Assembly (NCBI GenBank): GCA_037974965.1
Contig: JBBPFI010000005.1
Location: forward strand, 310,001-374,000
Source of the DNA: Dacryopinax spathularia
Lineage: Eukaryota > Basidiomycota > Dacrymycetes > Dacrymycetales > Dacrymycetaceae
Length of the DNA stretch: 64,000 bases
Direction of reading: 5' to 3'
Part shown: positions 23,329 to 35,320 of the stretch, one piece after another
Layout: every line of letters begins with the position of its first letter
Numbering within the stretch: position 1 is the first letter of the stretch
The notes under the pieces: generated by a model
The model's database searches: none
Seen by the model: only the letters and a program-made list of their open reading frames with translations
What the model was told of the DNA's origin: nothing
Program-made: the position numbers and the translations under genes

Positions 23329-25673
23329 ATGTCTAGTCAAACTGGAGTCTGCCGCTGGTGTCAGAAAGGATTCCCTTACCTGAACGGCAATATATGCTCG
23401 CGGTGTCGCCAACGCGAAGAACGCCAGGAAACGCCCCTCAACACTCAATGTGGTGGCTGCGGATCAACCTTCCTGTACATGGATGCTTCAGCTTTATGTC
23501 ATGCCTGCGCTAGCCGTGACTCCAGCCTAGGTACGTAGATACTCCCAGGCTTGGCATCCAGGCTGATACGGAAAGACAGGACAGCGAGAGGGTCTCCTGG
23601 CGCATACAGCCCGGAGCGTGGCTCAGGAAGACACAGCGACTTCCTCTGCAGTGGTTGCACGGCCACCGGTGAGCCCGCTCTCGTGAGTAGGATGTTCTGG
23701 GTGCGTCGCTCACTTACGAGTTCCCAAGATGATTTCCCACCGAACGGAGTCTATCGTACAAGCCATGCGACAGACCGAGGTACAAGCCCGTGCGCACTCG
23801 ATGAGCCGCGGAAGTGCACCTCCCGCGAAGTCCGGCCTTCCAGCTCACTTTTCCCTTGCGGGTCCACTGAAACCACTGGCGCTGACTCACATTACGGTAC
23901 GGGTACGTGGATCCGTTTCCAGTTCATCGCCACGCTGACCGGAAAGCAGATTTCCAATATTGTGAGGGAGCCCAAGCGCAAGGAACAGCTGTCGAGCGCT
24001 ATCATCATTCACCGGTACGCGGTAGAGCTGCCCTGGAAAACTATAGAAACACAGCTTGCGGGGCATGTGCAGTATGCGATACTCCAAAATCGAGTCAACC
24101 AGAACGAACTCGTGGAATTGTGAGCTCGTCATGACAGCAACAACCTTTAGTCAATGGCTCACCCATCTGAGCAGGCCGAACATCACTTTTATTTTTGCGC
24201 CCAGTGGGTCCGATTACTTGGCTGGTTCAACCGGAGGTACTCTACTGGAGTTCTGGAGAAAGCATACGGCGGAAGACGTGCGATATATCCATGTCACTGC
24301 CAAGCAGTTCCAGCCACCCACCCTGGATCTCAAGGCCTGTGTGTGGATGCGGGCGGAGCTTGCGCAAATTGAAGCCGAGCAGGACCAAGTGAGTCCGTAA
24401 AAGATCCCCACTTCAATAAACTCATGTAAGACTTTAATGCAGTTGCCGGCAGTCCCGTCCACCCCGGAGAGGCAGTGGTATATGAGTAGCGCTGAACTAC
24501 AGTCACCATCACCCGCTGCCCGGACGCGCTCTGCTCAGGTCCTTCCAGATACCCCTAGTCCCAAGCGGCGATTGCCAGGCGCACCCGGCGGAGATCTGAA
24601 GCGATTACGGAGCCCCAGCGGTGCAGTCGTTGCGGTATCCGGCCCTCAACGCTATCGCACACAGATCCGACCGGCAATGACCATGTTAACCTACGTCGTC
24701 GCGGAGTTGCGCTGCATTCTCGATCCCATCGACGGGACAGCCAATATCGTATCCAGCGGCTCGCCGTTTTCGATCCAGATTGCTGAGACGCATTTTGCTG
24801 AAGGTACTTCGAAGCGCGCCTACAAAGTAGGCCCTCCTTCCCAACCTGACCTCCGATGTAATGCTCATTCAGAACTAGATGCTCTGTCGCAGTAACGGCA
24901 AGGAAGAGATGATGGTAGCGAAGCGTGTTTTTATTGACGAACAGAATCAGCAGCCTTCACGACTGGGGAATATCATGCATCTGGAACAGGAGATGGCTAG
25001 GGCTGCTCGAGCACGCCACATACTGAGTGCGTTTGAAGCGAGATGCGAGGAATACAATGTCAAGCTCTACCGTGCGCGTTTTCTGTGCGACTCTGTGGGC
25101 AAGCTGAGGGCTGACTGGCGCGATATGACAGCCATCGAGATCGTCCAACCGGTCGTCTACCGTGTACAGCTCGGCGAAGGAGAGGATCTCGCCTGGCTTG
25201 TGGAGCCATATCTAGGAGCTGACCCGCCGACCAAGTTTTCCGGTACACAGGAAGCAGGGAAGGCGCCGGGGAACGACCCAGTGGGCGCAGCGCTGGATGC
25301 ATTTGCCCACTTTTCCTTGCTGCAGTCTCTGGACTCATTAGTGCTTGTTGATCTGCAGGGTAGGTGACCGGTACTTTTGTCTTCTAGACGAGTCCGACGA
25401 TGATCCCCGACTTTCAGGCATCTTCAGGCGCTCGACGGCCGGAGGACCGGCAACCGTGGAGCCGATTGTTCTATTTGACATCCAGACTCACACGTGAGTG
25501 TCGCAAAAGCGGGCTAAATGAAAATCTGACTCTTCACGAGCGAGGACGGGGACTCTGGTCTGGGGGACCAGGGACGGCTAGGAATAGCAGAATTTCGGAC
25601 CCAACATCAATGCCGTGCACTGTGCAACGCCTTGCGCCTTGGTGAGATGTCTGCAGAGTACGTGGTCGCCTAA
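23329..25673 (+). CDS. Alpha-type protein kinase with N-terminal zinc ribbon
   Basis: Nine exons close in frame at 639 residues: 23329-23530, 23580-23668, 23729-23902, 23950-24066, 24125-24388, 24443-24826, 24879-25359, 25418-25493 and 25541-25673. The start is MSSQTGVC. A zinc-ribbon-like CxxC series (CRWC, CSRC, CGGC, CHAC) fills residues 7-62. The alpha-kinase domain covers about residues 410-635: EGTSKRAYK, the Lys of VAKRVF (ATP-binding candidate), DAFAHFSLLQSL...VLVDLQG, VLFDIQTHT, a Gly-rich GLGDQGRLGIAEF loop, and the terminal H-Q-C-R-A-L-C zinc-binding residues. These are the hallmarks of the myosin-heavy-chain-kinase/eEF2-kinase type, which phosphorylates Ser/Thr in helices. The exon 4/5 border is the least certain. 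The open frame may splice on into the next module. Confidence 0.85.
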
Positions 25674-25723
25674 CGGTTCCTGACGCTCGGGACTCACAAC
25701 ATCTCAGGACTCGCCCTACTCAG

Positions 25724-26886
25724 TCTGTGCCATATGGACGCTCTCCCAATAAGATCAACGCCTCGACGGCAAGGAATGACAAGGTTGTGGACGAGGCATC
25801 GAACTCCGCTAACCGAGACCAGGAGTGCGAGAATGGGGATATACGTAGCACCGTCTCCAGGAGCACCTTGAACGATGCCTCGCTAGGCCGAACCACAGAG
25901 CCAGATGAGATTCCCGACTTTACGTACGTTCTTACCTTCTGAACAGTATCTGAACCTCCTGGCTGACAAATGGGACACACTGCTAGGCCGGAGATAGGGA
26001 GCTTCCTCATGTTCAAACTCTCGGAGAAGCGGCCTCATTATTCTCCGGCTCGGGTGGTGGAGATAGACAATACCACTCGGACAGCGGTACTGGAGTGGTA
26101 TCCCGACATGGTCTGGGACGGCCAGCGAAGGCAGCCTCGTAAGAATCGCTTCGAGGCAGACTTCCACCGTTGCGGCTTGGCCAAGGATCGGACCATCGGA
26201 AATAAGTCCAAGGTGCGCGGTATCTCCTAAGGGCTCGACACGTCGTAAATCTGACTCTCGTGGGGTAGATTGCAGTGATCAAATGGCCTGAGCGATTCGA
26301 AGAGAGCGTTCCGGGGCGGGACATCAACCTTTCCGCTTATTTGGCGACAGCCACCGCCTTGGTTCTCGAAATTCTTCACGGAAAGCAGACGCACCCCGTC
26401 ATGGAAGAGTGGAGGATCTACCAGGCTGGCGTAAACGGCTCTCGTCAAGGTAAGCAGCCCGTGTCAGAGATTACCTATAGGTTCCTTCAGGACCGTCAAG
26501 TCCCGCTGGCGGATAACGAGCAAAGCACCGTCGAAGATTGGCTATGTGACGTATGTCGCATTGGCTCAACTTCGATCGCCACAGACATGGATCCTGTCGA
26601 TTGGCGAAGTCTCTGTCAAGGTCCCGGCACTGTCCTCGGCTCGGTCGCGGCGGCGTGCTACCTTCTTGGTCCTACTCAAGCACTCGACCTCCATCACGTG
26701 TACTCCATTAGACACCAATTGGTGTCTGGGCCGCGACCGCTCGTAGAGCGCGCTTGGCAGTGCATGTATAGGGCGTACGCCCCAGTGGGACGGAACTCCG
26801 ACAAGTTCGAGCGAAGTCATCGCAGCATCGTGGCTGGTTGGAAGGAGCCATCAGGGGGATTGTCTATCAAAGTACCTGATAATTAG
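25724..26886 (+). CDS. Tudor/PWWP-like module, possibly the kinase's C-terminal part
   Basis: The exons 25724-25922, 25988-26212 and 26270-26886 read in one frame. After an acidic linker comes a small domain of chromatin-reader type: GSFLMFKLSEKRPHYSPARV, VEIDNTTRTAVLEWYPD and RKNRFEADFHRC, the pattern of Tudor/PWWP-like beta-barrels seen beside fungal mobile-element proteins (family resemblance only). A helical region follows, ending in a C-terminal 150 residues rich in Trp and Cys (WLCDVC, WRSLCQGPGTVLGSVAAACY). The first exon has no in-frame ATG, and only 50 bp separate it from the kinase stop. A splice from 25660 (GAG TAC then GTGGTC) to 25724 would make one long protein. Otherwise the start would be the Met within the second exon. 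Confidence 0.6.
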
Positions 26887-27097
26887 CCACAGCCATCATA
26901 TCTACCATGTGCTGTATTGCCGCGCCTTCACGCCAATGATAATACACTTATGCCCCCGAATGATGGTTGCCCGATATGGCGGGAGCAATTAATCCGCGCC
27001 ATGCGGGTCGGAGCCAAGTAACAACCCCGGCGTTGGCTCCGTTATCCCTTCACGCATCTCGCACGGCATTGAGACAAGCTGCTTGCCCACCACCAAA

Positions 27098-27682
27098 ATG
27101 CCCGATTCTGGCATGGTTCAAACCGAGCTATTCTTCACAGGTCGCAACGTCTGGGCCGGCCGGTTCACACCCAGTACGACGGTATTCGCTCAAGTGCAGG
27201 TCCATGTTCCAGGCAGGACGGTGTGTCACAAGACGGGAAAGGTTCGAGCCCCTGACTAACCTCCGTAGGTCTTTGCATTTTCTGCAGTGCAGTCGATGTC
27301 TCTACCTCCGAAGGCGCCCTGGGTACACCTGCAGCTGCAGGGGCAGCATTTGTTTGCTGGCATTTGGACGCCGAATGTGAACGTCTTGCTAGACGTAGAC
27401 GCCCCTGCGGGAGGTATACTGGTGCGCCCATCCCGAGACGGCTTGTACGCCTCACTAACTATGGGAGCACAGTATATCACTTTCGTTGTCCTCAATGACT
27501 GCGAGGAGATCTATAGGGTGCCCGGCCCCTTTGTTTGGAGATCATTTGCCACACCTCCGGTTGACGATCAGTTACCAGTCGCCAGTCCCCGCAAGCGAAC
27601 TCGACGGTCGACGCCGAATGGCTCATTCAACCCACCTGGGATGAGCGGTACGATAAGGCCGCGGCCCCTGCGTTCAGCCTAG
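27098..27682 (+). CDS. 171-residue protein with two similar halves
   Basis: The exons 27098-27199 and 27269-27682 close in frame (MPDSGMVQTELFFTG...). Two segments align with each other: RNVWAGRFTPSTTVFAQVQV near residue 15 and QHLFAGIWTPNVNVLLDVDA near residue 60, sharing an (aromatic)-A-G-x-x-TP-x(3)-V-x(3)-V pattern. Both look like beta strands, so a duplicated beta-sandwich or propeller-like piece is plausible. The C-terminus is basic (PRKRTRRS). A shorter 27-bp intron is formally possible but too small for this genome. No family is recognised. Confidence 0.5.
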
Positions 27683-28619
27683 CGCTGGCGTTGGGTCTAT
27701 TGATGCTGAAGCGTCGTTGCCCGCGACTGGACCCCGTCTATTGCGTGTTGCGAATGCACGGGGAACCTCAAGGAGCAGGCGGGGTGTAGCTGCTTGTCGT
27801 TGAAAGGAAGGAGAGGAGGTGCTTGCATTTGGGGGACACCGGGCACGCTGGAGTCTACCAGGGGTGTCCGATGCTTTCCTAACCCTTCCGGAAGGGCTCA
27901 GCCTAACTCAAGAGAAAGACTTTCCCTATCGGTTCACAGTACAACCGATGACCGACAACCGTCCCGAGATGCGCACGGCACGCGCTTGTTCAACCATAGA
28001 CTGAAGCACGAAGTCGTGGAAATGCTGGATGGCGCGTGTCCGCACGGACTGTGAGGGGGTGGTGTGGCTGCCGGAGAGCCAATAATGGTTTGCAACTGGT
28101 TCATCACGTACAATCTGTTGCATCGATATAGGCCATGTACTGCAACCTTCTAGCCACAATAAAGGAGACGTTCCATAGCGCTGGCCGTCGATGCACCTCA
28201 CTTCGTTTCAACTGGAGAGAAAGATTCTCGGCCGTGCGGATCTTACAGGCACAAGGCGCCGAAACAGTCACGGAACAAGAAAATGAGTAATCGGGCCGAA
28301 GATGCTGACTGCTCTATCACCTAGTGGCTATGCCTGGAAAGAGTCCCTGTCAAGCAGTAAGTAAATATTCGTCGAGTTACTAGGGAGCTCAACCCGGTAA
28401 TGCTTTTGAGGCGTATCGAGGCAGTTAAGCATTGCTGATGAGCTGGAGCGCGCTTCATCCTGTTGGGACGACCGCAAGGCGATACGGCCACCTTCGGAAT
28501 CGATGTGGACCCGGGAGGGAAGGCGGGGAGCCGTGGCAGAGATTCCAGACAGAGGTGTCTTGGTCGCGTCTCCGTTTTGGTTGCTTCCGGCCACCTCTTT
28601 CCTCTTCTCTCCCTCCATC
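27683..28619. other. No gene recognised
   Basis: Short frames on both strands only. The last 150 bp are the upstream region of the F-box gene that starts at 28620. Confidence 0.45.
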
Positions 28620-30295
28620 ATGCATCAAGCCTGGCTTATACCGGAGCTCGTCGAACTTTTCCTAGATGCATTAGAGATGGATCGCCCTACTCTGGCAGCA
28701 CTTAGCAGGGTTTGCAAATGCCTTTCACTGCCGGCCATCGCAAGACTGTATGAAACGCTGGACCAGGCCGTGATTGAGGCTATATCACGGATCGCCGTCA
28801 TGAACCGGGGATCTGACTACACGCACTTGGCTGGACCACATGAAGTGCATTCAGTACGTGCGAACAGCGATCCTGTCTTTATCGGCTGCACATAGACTGA
28901 AATCCGCAGAGAACGGACGTCCTTCGTGTCTACACGAATTGCTGCCGATCTGGCTGCCTAGATGTATGCGCTTCGTACGAGTTCGCCTCTTGGAAGTCCG
29001 CGCTAGCATACATTCAAGCTGCTGGTGTGAAAGGCGATGATGGGCTGTTCCCGAGCTTGGACACGCTCTCTGCCAACGTGAATACACCCGGCGGCATTTT
29101 GCTGGCAAGCTATCTTTGCCATCCTCAACTCGAAGACATGGACCTAGTCGTTGTACGGAATGGGAGCTCCGCTTTTGCCGATCTAGACTGGGATCCGTCG
29201 GTCACATCGCTCTTTCACGCGTTGCGAGCCCCTGCACGCAACCTTCGGACGCTGCGGGTGAAAGGCCACGTTGATCTCGGCGAAAGAAGCATGCAGGCAG
29301 TCGAAAAGACCATACGAGAGCTGCATGCGGTGGAGGACGTATCCTTGGACATCGAATGGCTTACGCCAATCGCTCTTACCGCATTGGGCCGTCTCCCAAG
29401 ACTGATTACTCTCTCATTGTGGCGTCCGCCTCCTTCTCCAAGTGCCGAACCGTGTGATCGTCTTTCTGCCTCTCTCGGCCGAATCCCGTATGAGCAAAGA
29501 CTTGTCCACCTGCAAGGCCTTCACCTGCAGACCGACGTCCAGACCGCAGCCAGTTTACTTCAGTGTCTTCTTTCACCGCTCTCTTATCTGCGACTTACGG
29601 TCCAAATGTCTCCTGAAGACACGTTTACCCTGAAGAGCCTAGCAACTGCTATTGCTCGTAGCTTCAAGGATACGCTGCTGTATCTGTCTCTCCGCTTGAA
29701 GATGGCTCCGGACAGTCACTTGCGCCAACTGGAATGGTTTGAATTTCGCCCGCTCCAAGATTGCAAGAAACTACTGGAAGTCTCCTTAAAGTATCGTATC
29801 TTTGGCCGGTTTGAGTTCCATCGTGCTCAGCTCCTAGCGCTTGCAAAGTGGTGGCCACGGCTAGAGTATTTACGGTGCGAATGGTGGGGCTGCCTGGGAC
29901 ACCCTCTTACTACTCTGACCATTCAAGACGTTCTGGAGCTGGCGAAGCGGATGGTCGATCTCAAGGTCATCGTACTTACGGCCATCAGCTGGCTCGATCG
30001 GAGCTGCGTGCTGCCCTTAGGCACAAGATTGCAAACCATAATACTCGGTCGTGCATTCTTCGAGGGAGCTGAATCGTGGGTGGCGACTATGTGGGCACTG
30101 GCTTGTCCGTTTACTGAGATTCGTGTCGGGGAAGCGGCCACCCAGCACGCTTGGAGGGCAATAGAGGAAGAACGATCGGTCCTATTGCAAGGTGCTGTTA
30201 CCGACGGTTGTGAAGAAGCTGAAACTACTGTCCAGCGCTCTGAGGCGGATTCGGAGGCACTGACGCTCACGGAGAACATGGAATGGGAGGTTTAG
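28620..30295 (+). CDS. F-box protein with leucine-rich repeats
   Basis: The exons 28620-28853 and 28910-30295 give 539 residues. The N-terminus is an F-box of the mushroom type: MHQAWLIPELVELFLD, then LAALSRVCKCLSLPAIARLY. Leucine-rich segments follow at regular intervals (LRTLRVKGHVDLGERSMQAV, LTALGRLPRLITLSLW, WPRLEYLRCEWWG, LAKRMVDLKVIVLTAISW). F-box proteins bind Skp1 and bring targets to the SCF ubiquitin ligase. It is a clear paralogue of 33545-35126: both begin MH(Q/R)AW(L/R)IPE, have one intron at the same place and share LEYLRCEWWG/LRTVRMEWYG and the (A/E)SWVATMWALACPF-type ending. The target is unknown. Confidence 0.85.
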
Positions 30296-30498
30296 TCGGC
30301 AGCTGAGTGGGACTGAGCTCCCGGAACTGCCGTACTACGTATCTATGTCGGTGTACAAGCATATCGCGGCTATGGAGGAGTCGATCATATGGCTTATGTC
30401 TCTTCCTTTCAGTAACTTAATCTAATATAATGTTGTCCTATATTCTGAGTGCGTTACCTGTCCAACGTCCACCGGGCTAACTGCTCTACGGACGCCTA

Positions 30499-31777
30499 TC
30501 AGGATATCCATCCCCAGCTGAAGGACGGTGTGGTGCTTCCTCCATCGCGTTTCCATTCAATCTCGTGGGTCCTCGCCTCACTCACGTAGGCTTGCGTCTG
30601 TGACAACCACTCCCTGCCTGTATAGTCGTCGATCTCGAGGTTCAACCATTCAGGCAGGCGCCTTAGAATGAGTGCAGCGTCTAACATCGCAAACGAGACT
30701 GCTTGTTGAACGTGTAGTCGCAAAGGAGAGCGTCTGGTGCGCAGAAACCGCAGGCTTGGAGGTCGTTCGAAGATTGCTTGACCCACACTAACGAAAACGA
30801 GCTGGGGGTGGGCCTGTGCCACATCCATAACTCCATCGAGCGTGATCGCGGCATTAGCCGCATGCAGAGAAGTGGTCGCGGAGTTCGAACCGTTCGCTTT
30901 CCATCGACAAATCAATACCTCTAGGTTGGCTCCGCAAGCATTGGCTAAGCTGGCCAATATGCGATCAGAGAAGGTGAAGGTGACGTTCAGGATGTTTATG
31001 TCAATCTTCATCGTCGTCAGGCCGCCGCAGGCTAGGGCCACAACCTCAAGCGCTCGCCATTCTAGGGTCATCGATCCGACGGTGCCGGCCGAGGCATCGG
31101 CAGACAGGGTGATGGAAAGATGTTGTACTCCGCGCACGTTCACATTGCGGAGTATAGACTGGGGTACATCTTCGAGCGCAAAAGGCCCGCGGGGATTGAA
31201 GGACAGCCAGCTGAGGGCTGGCGAGACGAGACAATGCAACTGTAGACCGGTGATTGTTCCTGTGATGGCTTGGGAGGCGAAGACAAGATCCACGACGGTA
31301 GCGACGACCATCTCGAGGGTCTGCAAGTTGTTGAAGATGGGAGCAACTGTGACAAACGCGTACGGCGATATGGCTCGTTGAAGCTGCAGTGAGGCGGAGG
31401 CACATATAGCGGTGACAGAGTCGCGCAGTCGCAGATGGCGTATAAGGGCTCGGCAGGAAGCGTCCATCTCCCCGGGCACCTGGGAGCGGACAGTATTGCA
31501 GCGATGAGATAAGCCACGCTCTCATCGAGAAAGTGATGACATTTACAGATGAACCAGGTTGCCCTATCGCGTCTATCACATCTAGAATGATTGACTCATC
31601 AGCTAATTCAGACCGCAGGTGCGGTGCCAGCGCCTTGGCAACCGCCGAGTTTGCGCTAGCCAGTTTGATCACAGCAGGCCAGCCAGCGGTGTCGAGTACG
31701 ACGTGAGCCAGACGTTGCATGATGCTAGGGAAAGGAACAAGCGTAGATATCCCAGCACGGCCGGCGATGGTATCCAT
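30499..31777 (-). CDS. F-box/LRR-like protein, divergent subfamily
   Basis: The exons 31547-31777 and 30499-31479 give 403 residues from MDTIAGRAG. An in-frame ATG at 31858 would add 27 residues. The first 90 residues are helical (LAHVVLDTAGWPAVIKLASA, SLQLQRAISPYAFVTVAPIF) and may replace a classical F-box. Leu/Ile-rich strands follow (NVRGVQHLSITL, CGGLTTMKIDINIL, CGANLEVLICRW). The C-terminus (SPLRLHVQQAVSFAMLDAALILRRLPEWLNLEI) matches the gene at 18869-20190. An SCF adaptor role is inferred from the paralogues. Confidence 0.7.
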
Positions 31778-31895
31778 GGTGGAGAAGTGTAGTATGTAGA
31801 TGAACTCGAGCAGGATGCTTCCCCTGTCAGCGACGCGTGTATTTGCCTCCGTGCGCATCTCTCACAAGTCTGCTTCTGACCACGATCTTCCTGCC

Positions 31896-33058
31896 ATGCC
31901 GAACAGAATCCATCCTCAGGACGATGCTTGGGAGCATCTAGAAGCCTGGTACCAGAAGGCGAGGAGAGAAGGATACGAAGAACAGTTTTTGAACCAGATT
32001 AACCCGGACTTCATGCTGAGATGGGCTCCTCAAACTCCCCCGCCTCCGGGAGACGAATCTCGTTACAGACTACGGACTCGGGCGGAAAAGAAGGCTTATT
32101 GGGCACAGAGTGACGTTCTCTTTCCTGCTGTGTTCAAGCTTCGGCGTTTGAATGAGGCCGGACGACGAACTTCGGTGTCTCCTGCCATCGTCCGTGCGTC
32201 ATCTGACGGTCCCAAAGCCAACGAGGGCAGTAGCCGTCGCCGTTCCGGGACACGTGGCTCGCAACCGTACCTCACATCCTCGAGAGCGTCTGATACAGAC
32301 CCATTGCCGGCAGTCACTCGAACTGTCGATGAAGAAGAATCCGAGTGTAATGAGCAAGAAGCCGGATGTGAGCAGGTATGCGTTTTATGTTTATGCAGAG
32401 GCGGGCTGAAGCACTGAGACTCCTTGGCAGTATATATGCGCGGATGCATCGCTCATGGAGGACGCGGATGCTACAGACATAACCCTCTCGCCTCGTTCCT
32501 CTCATAGCAGCTCCAGCATGATATCGGCTGCACTACAGTCCAGCTCAGGTTCTGTCGGTAGGGAAAGCGCGACTGACATGGGAGAAACTGAGTCCTGTGT
32601 GTCAACGACTGATGTGTCGATGTCTGAAGAGATGGCACCCGTTCTGTCTATGTCCCCAGTGAGCACCCGCCTCCTAGCCATGGCTCGTTTGATGCTTTTG
32701 CTATATCAAGGACACGTTCTAATCGGGACTGCAGAGCGCTCCCCCGGACGGCATGCCGGCCGCTGCGGAGTCTACTGGCGTTTGCACTGTTCGAGTCCCG
32801 AAGATCAACGAGGACACGCTGAAGAGCTGGATGGACAACCTCGCCGAACACCCTCACTTCGCTGATCGCCTCAGACGGGCGCTGCTGACGGATCCGCGCA
32901 TCTCTGTTGACGGCGAACATCGTCTTATCTCCGGTGTACTGGAGCTAGTCGATGCCTCCAAGCAGCCAGGCTCTTCACTGGGCCATATCCGTCAACTCAT
33001 TCAACGCCTTCACAATGAGGTTAAGGACTTTGCTCTACACCTGCTCTCGGCCGACTAG
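31896..33058 (+). CDS. Disordered Ser-rich protein with helical C-terminus
   Basis: The exons 31896-32375, 32431-32658 and 32735-33058 give 343 residues starting MPNRIHPQDDAWEHLEAWYQ. The first 70 residues are helical and aromatic, the middle is acidic and Ser-rich (PRSSHSSSSMIS), and the last 90 form a likely helical bundle (NEDTLKSWMDNLAEHPHFAD...RQLIQRLHNEVKDFALHLL). No known family. It is divergent from the F-box-like gene at 30499-31777, with 118 bp between the starts, and embedded in the F-box cluster. A regulatory partner role would be speculation. Confidence 0.6.
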
Positions 33059-33544
33059 GGTGTTATCAGATCGCACCTGCTCTGGTCCAGTCTCCCAGCC
33101 ATCATTGCGAAGAACGCTGCTCTGTCCCCGTAACTCTAATACAGCACCGCGCTCTTCTTGGGACTGCGTCGCTCATAATGACCTTTAGCAGACCGTGTCA
33201 TAGCAACCGTACCGTATTACTCCCTTTCCCTTCGGCCGGTCGTGTCCAACCTGTATTCACGAGCCCCGGCGCAGCCGGATGTCATGTATATTCGCTGCCT
33301 GTACCTCTTTGAGCTCAGCGCATCTGCGCATATGACTAGAACATTAACGAAAGCCGTGTAATTCAACCATGCCATCATCGGCACGGGAATCTCGATTGCC
33401 TTCGGTTCCCGCAGGCGTGCGCCCGAAGGGCGGAAGAAATTAGCCAAGCGCGTCTGATCCCATCAGCGTAAATAGCGTCGCGTTCGGTCACATGACCCGC
33501 CGTCTTCCTATCGTTTTACGCCTGTATACGCGCTGCTGGGCAAT
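33059..33544. other. Intergenic, upstream of an F-box gene
   Basis: No gene is seen. One short minus-strand frame has no support. Confidence 0.5.
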
Positions 33545-35126
33545 ATGCATCGAGCATGGCGGATACCAGAAGTTGTTCTCATGATTTTGGAGTTCTGCTC
33601 TCCTGGCACGCTGTCTATGTTGGCACGAGTCTGTCGGCTATTTTTGGGCCCGTCGCTGAGACTGCTGTACCATGAACTTGATACGCGGGTCGCCGCAGCC
33701 GTCACTACGACAGCGATGAGGTTGAAAGGAGATAGCTCAACTCATATCACGGGCATGGGCATTGTAAAGGTATGTGTGCGCCTGGGCCACTCGTTTGAGG
33801 ATATGCTTAAAGGCGCTGTCTGTCGACCAGGGAGAGCATGTGGCCCGCTATTACTTGCACCAGTGCCGCGCCATCCACGCGCATATATGCTCGCCATTCC
33901 AGGCCAGTGTATGGAGTGCTGCCTTTCGCACATTCGCGGAGATCGGGGGGGACATTCTTTGCCTCTTCGAACGTGTGCGACGGGTAGCTGTCACTGTGCA
34001 CGATCCGAGCGGCCTACGCATTGCCACCGCCGCCATTCTACCCGGCATCCTACACCTCGAGATCAATCTATTCTCCCGCTCTCGATCCGTCGGCAGCGAG
34101 TGGTCCGAGGCACTCATTATGGCCATGAAGGCGGTTGAAAGTTGCGCGCCATACGTGGAGCATTTCAGCTTGCGTCTCAATTTCCGCATACCTTCAGCTG
34201 TTCTCCCGGCTCTCCATGAGGCATCTTCGCGCATATCGCGCGCACAGCAACTATCGCTGCCGGAGGAGGCGATCACGCCTACGTTCAAAGCGCATCTGTC
34301 TCGACTTGGCTCCCTTCGGCACCTGCGGATCCTTTCGCCGCAGACGGGTCCGAATTTCGGAACGGGCCAGCGCTTTCAAATCCTTCTTCCAACTCCTTCG
34401 ATACGAGTCGTGGCAAACGGATTGCTAGCTCTCACATTGCAGGGCAACATCGCACGAGCGGTTATGACGATAGGGGAGATCTCCACGGATCTGCAATATC
34501 TGGATGTCGACTTGGTGTTAAATAGTGAAGCTGACGCGCAAGTACAAGATCTGGCACTCGTCATCGCGAAGCAGTTCAAAAACACTCTATCCTTCCTCAA
34601 GATCAGATTAGAGTTAAGGCCTCATCATCGCTCGCGCTCGCTGAATTGGTCTGAAATGATCAGCCTTCTACAATGCTCTCAATTGACGCACTTCACCCTT
34701 CTATATGCGACGCGGGGCGGTTTCCCGCTCACCGCATCAAGTATATTGGCGCTGGGCGAATCATGGCCGTTGCTCCGAACCGTTCGGATGGAATGGTATG
34801 GCGAGCGGCAGCCACCGTCCACGACGCTAACGTTTCAAGAGCTGCTGCTTCTTGCCAGTCGCCTTCCGAACCTCACCAATGTCGTGCTCACCGCACTCAG
34901 TTGGGAAGATCAGAACACGCTACCTCCTCTTGGGGGACATCTACAAAATCTTACCATCCAACGGCTCATCATGGACCGCGATAGCCAGGAATGGGTGTCG
35001 ACCCTTTGGGCTCTAGGATGTCCTTTCACCGCGATAGAGGTCACTAGTCCGACAGACGCGGTGCGCTGGGCCCAAATCAAACTGGATCACGACCTTCTGC
35101 TCTTCCAAGGACCACCAAAGTATTGA
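33545..35126 (+). CDS. F-box protein with leucine-rich repeats
   Basis: The exons 33545-33769 and 33813-35126 give 512 residues. The F-box is MHRAWRIPEVVLMILEF, then LARVCRLFLGPSLRLLYHEL. Repeats with Leu/Ile spacing follow (LGSLRHLRILSPQTGP, LLQCSQLTHFTLLY, WPLLRTVRMEWYG, ASRLPNLTNVVLTALSW). It is the paralogue of 28620-30295, with the same intron position after about 75 codons. The intron is only 43 bp. Its 3' end lies 195 bp from the telomere-like array at 35321. Confidence 0.85.
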
Positions 35127-35320
35127 GGTATAGTTACGGCAACTGACGCACAATTGTGTAAGATGCGCCGGTCGTCAGAGAGGGAAGGTATTTCTGCTCG
35201 TGATGTGACACAGCGGAGTACGTAGGTAGAGGTTCCACGGTTCTCCCCTTCGTATGTATTATGCAACCACGCGCACGTAAGCGGACGCTAAAATGGATGC
35301 TCCAACCCTTGCACTCGGTG

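Noticed and set aside
27240-27270. GGTTCGAGCCC, a tRNA B-box-like string
   Set aside because: No matching A-box, stems or anticodon loop upstream; it lies within an intron of a coding frame.
18869-30295. Hypothesis that the PIF1 helicase is tied to the telomere-like arrays by function
   Set aside because: Pif1 enzymes do act at telomeres, but proximity alone does not show a link; kept only as context.
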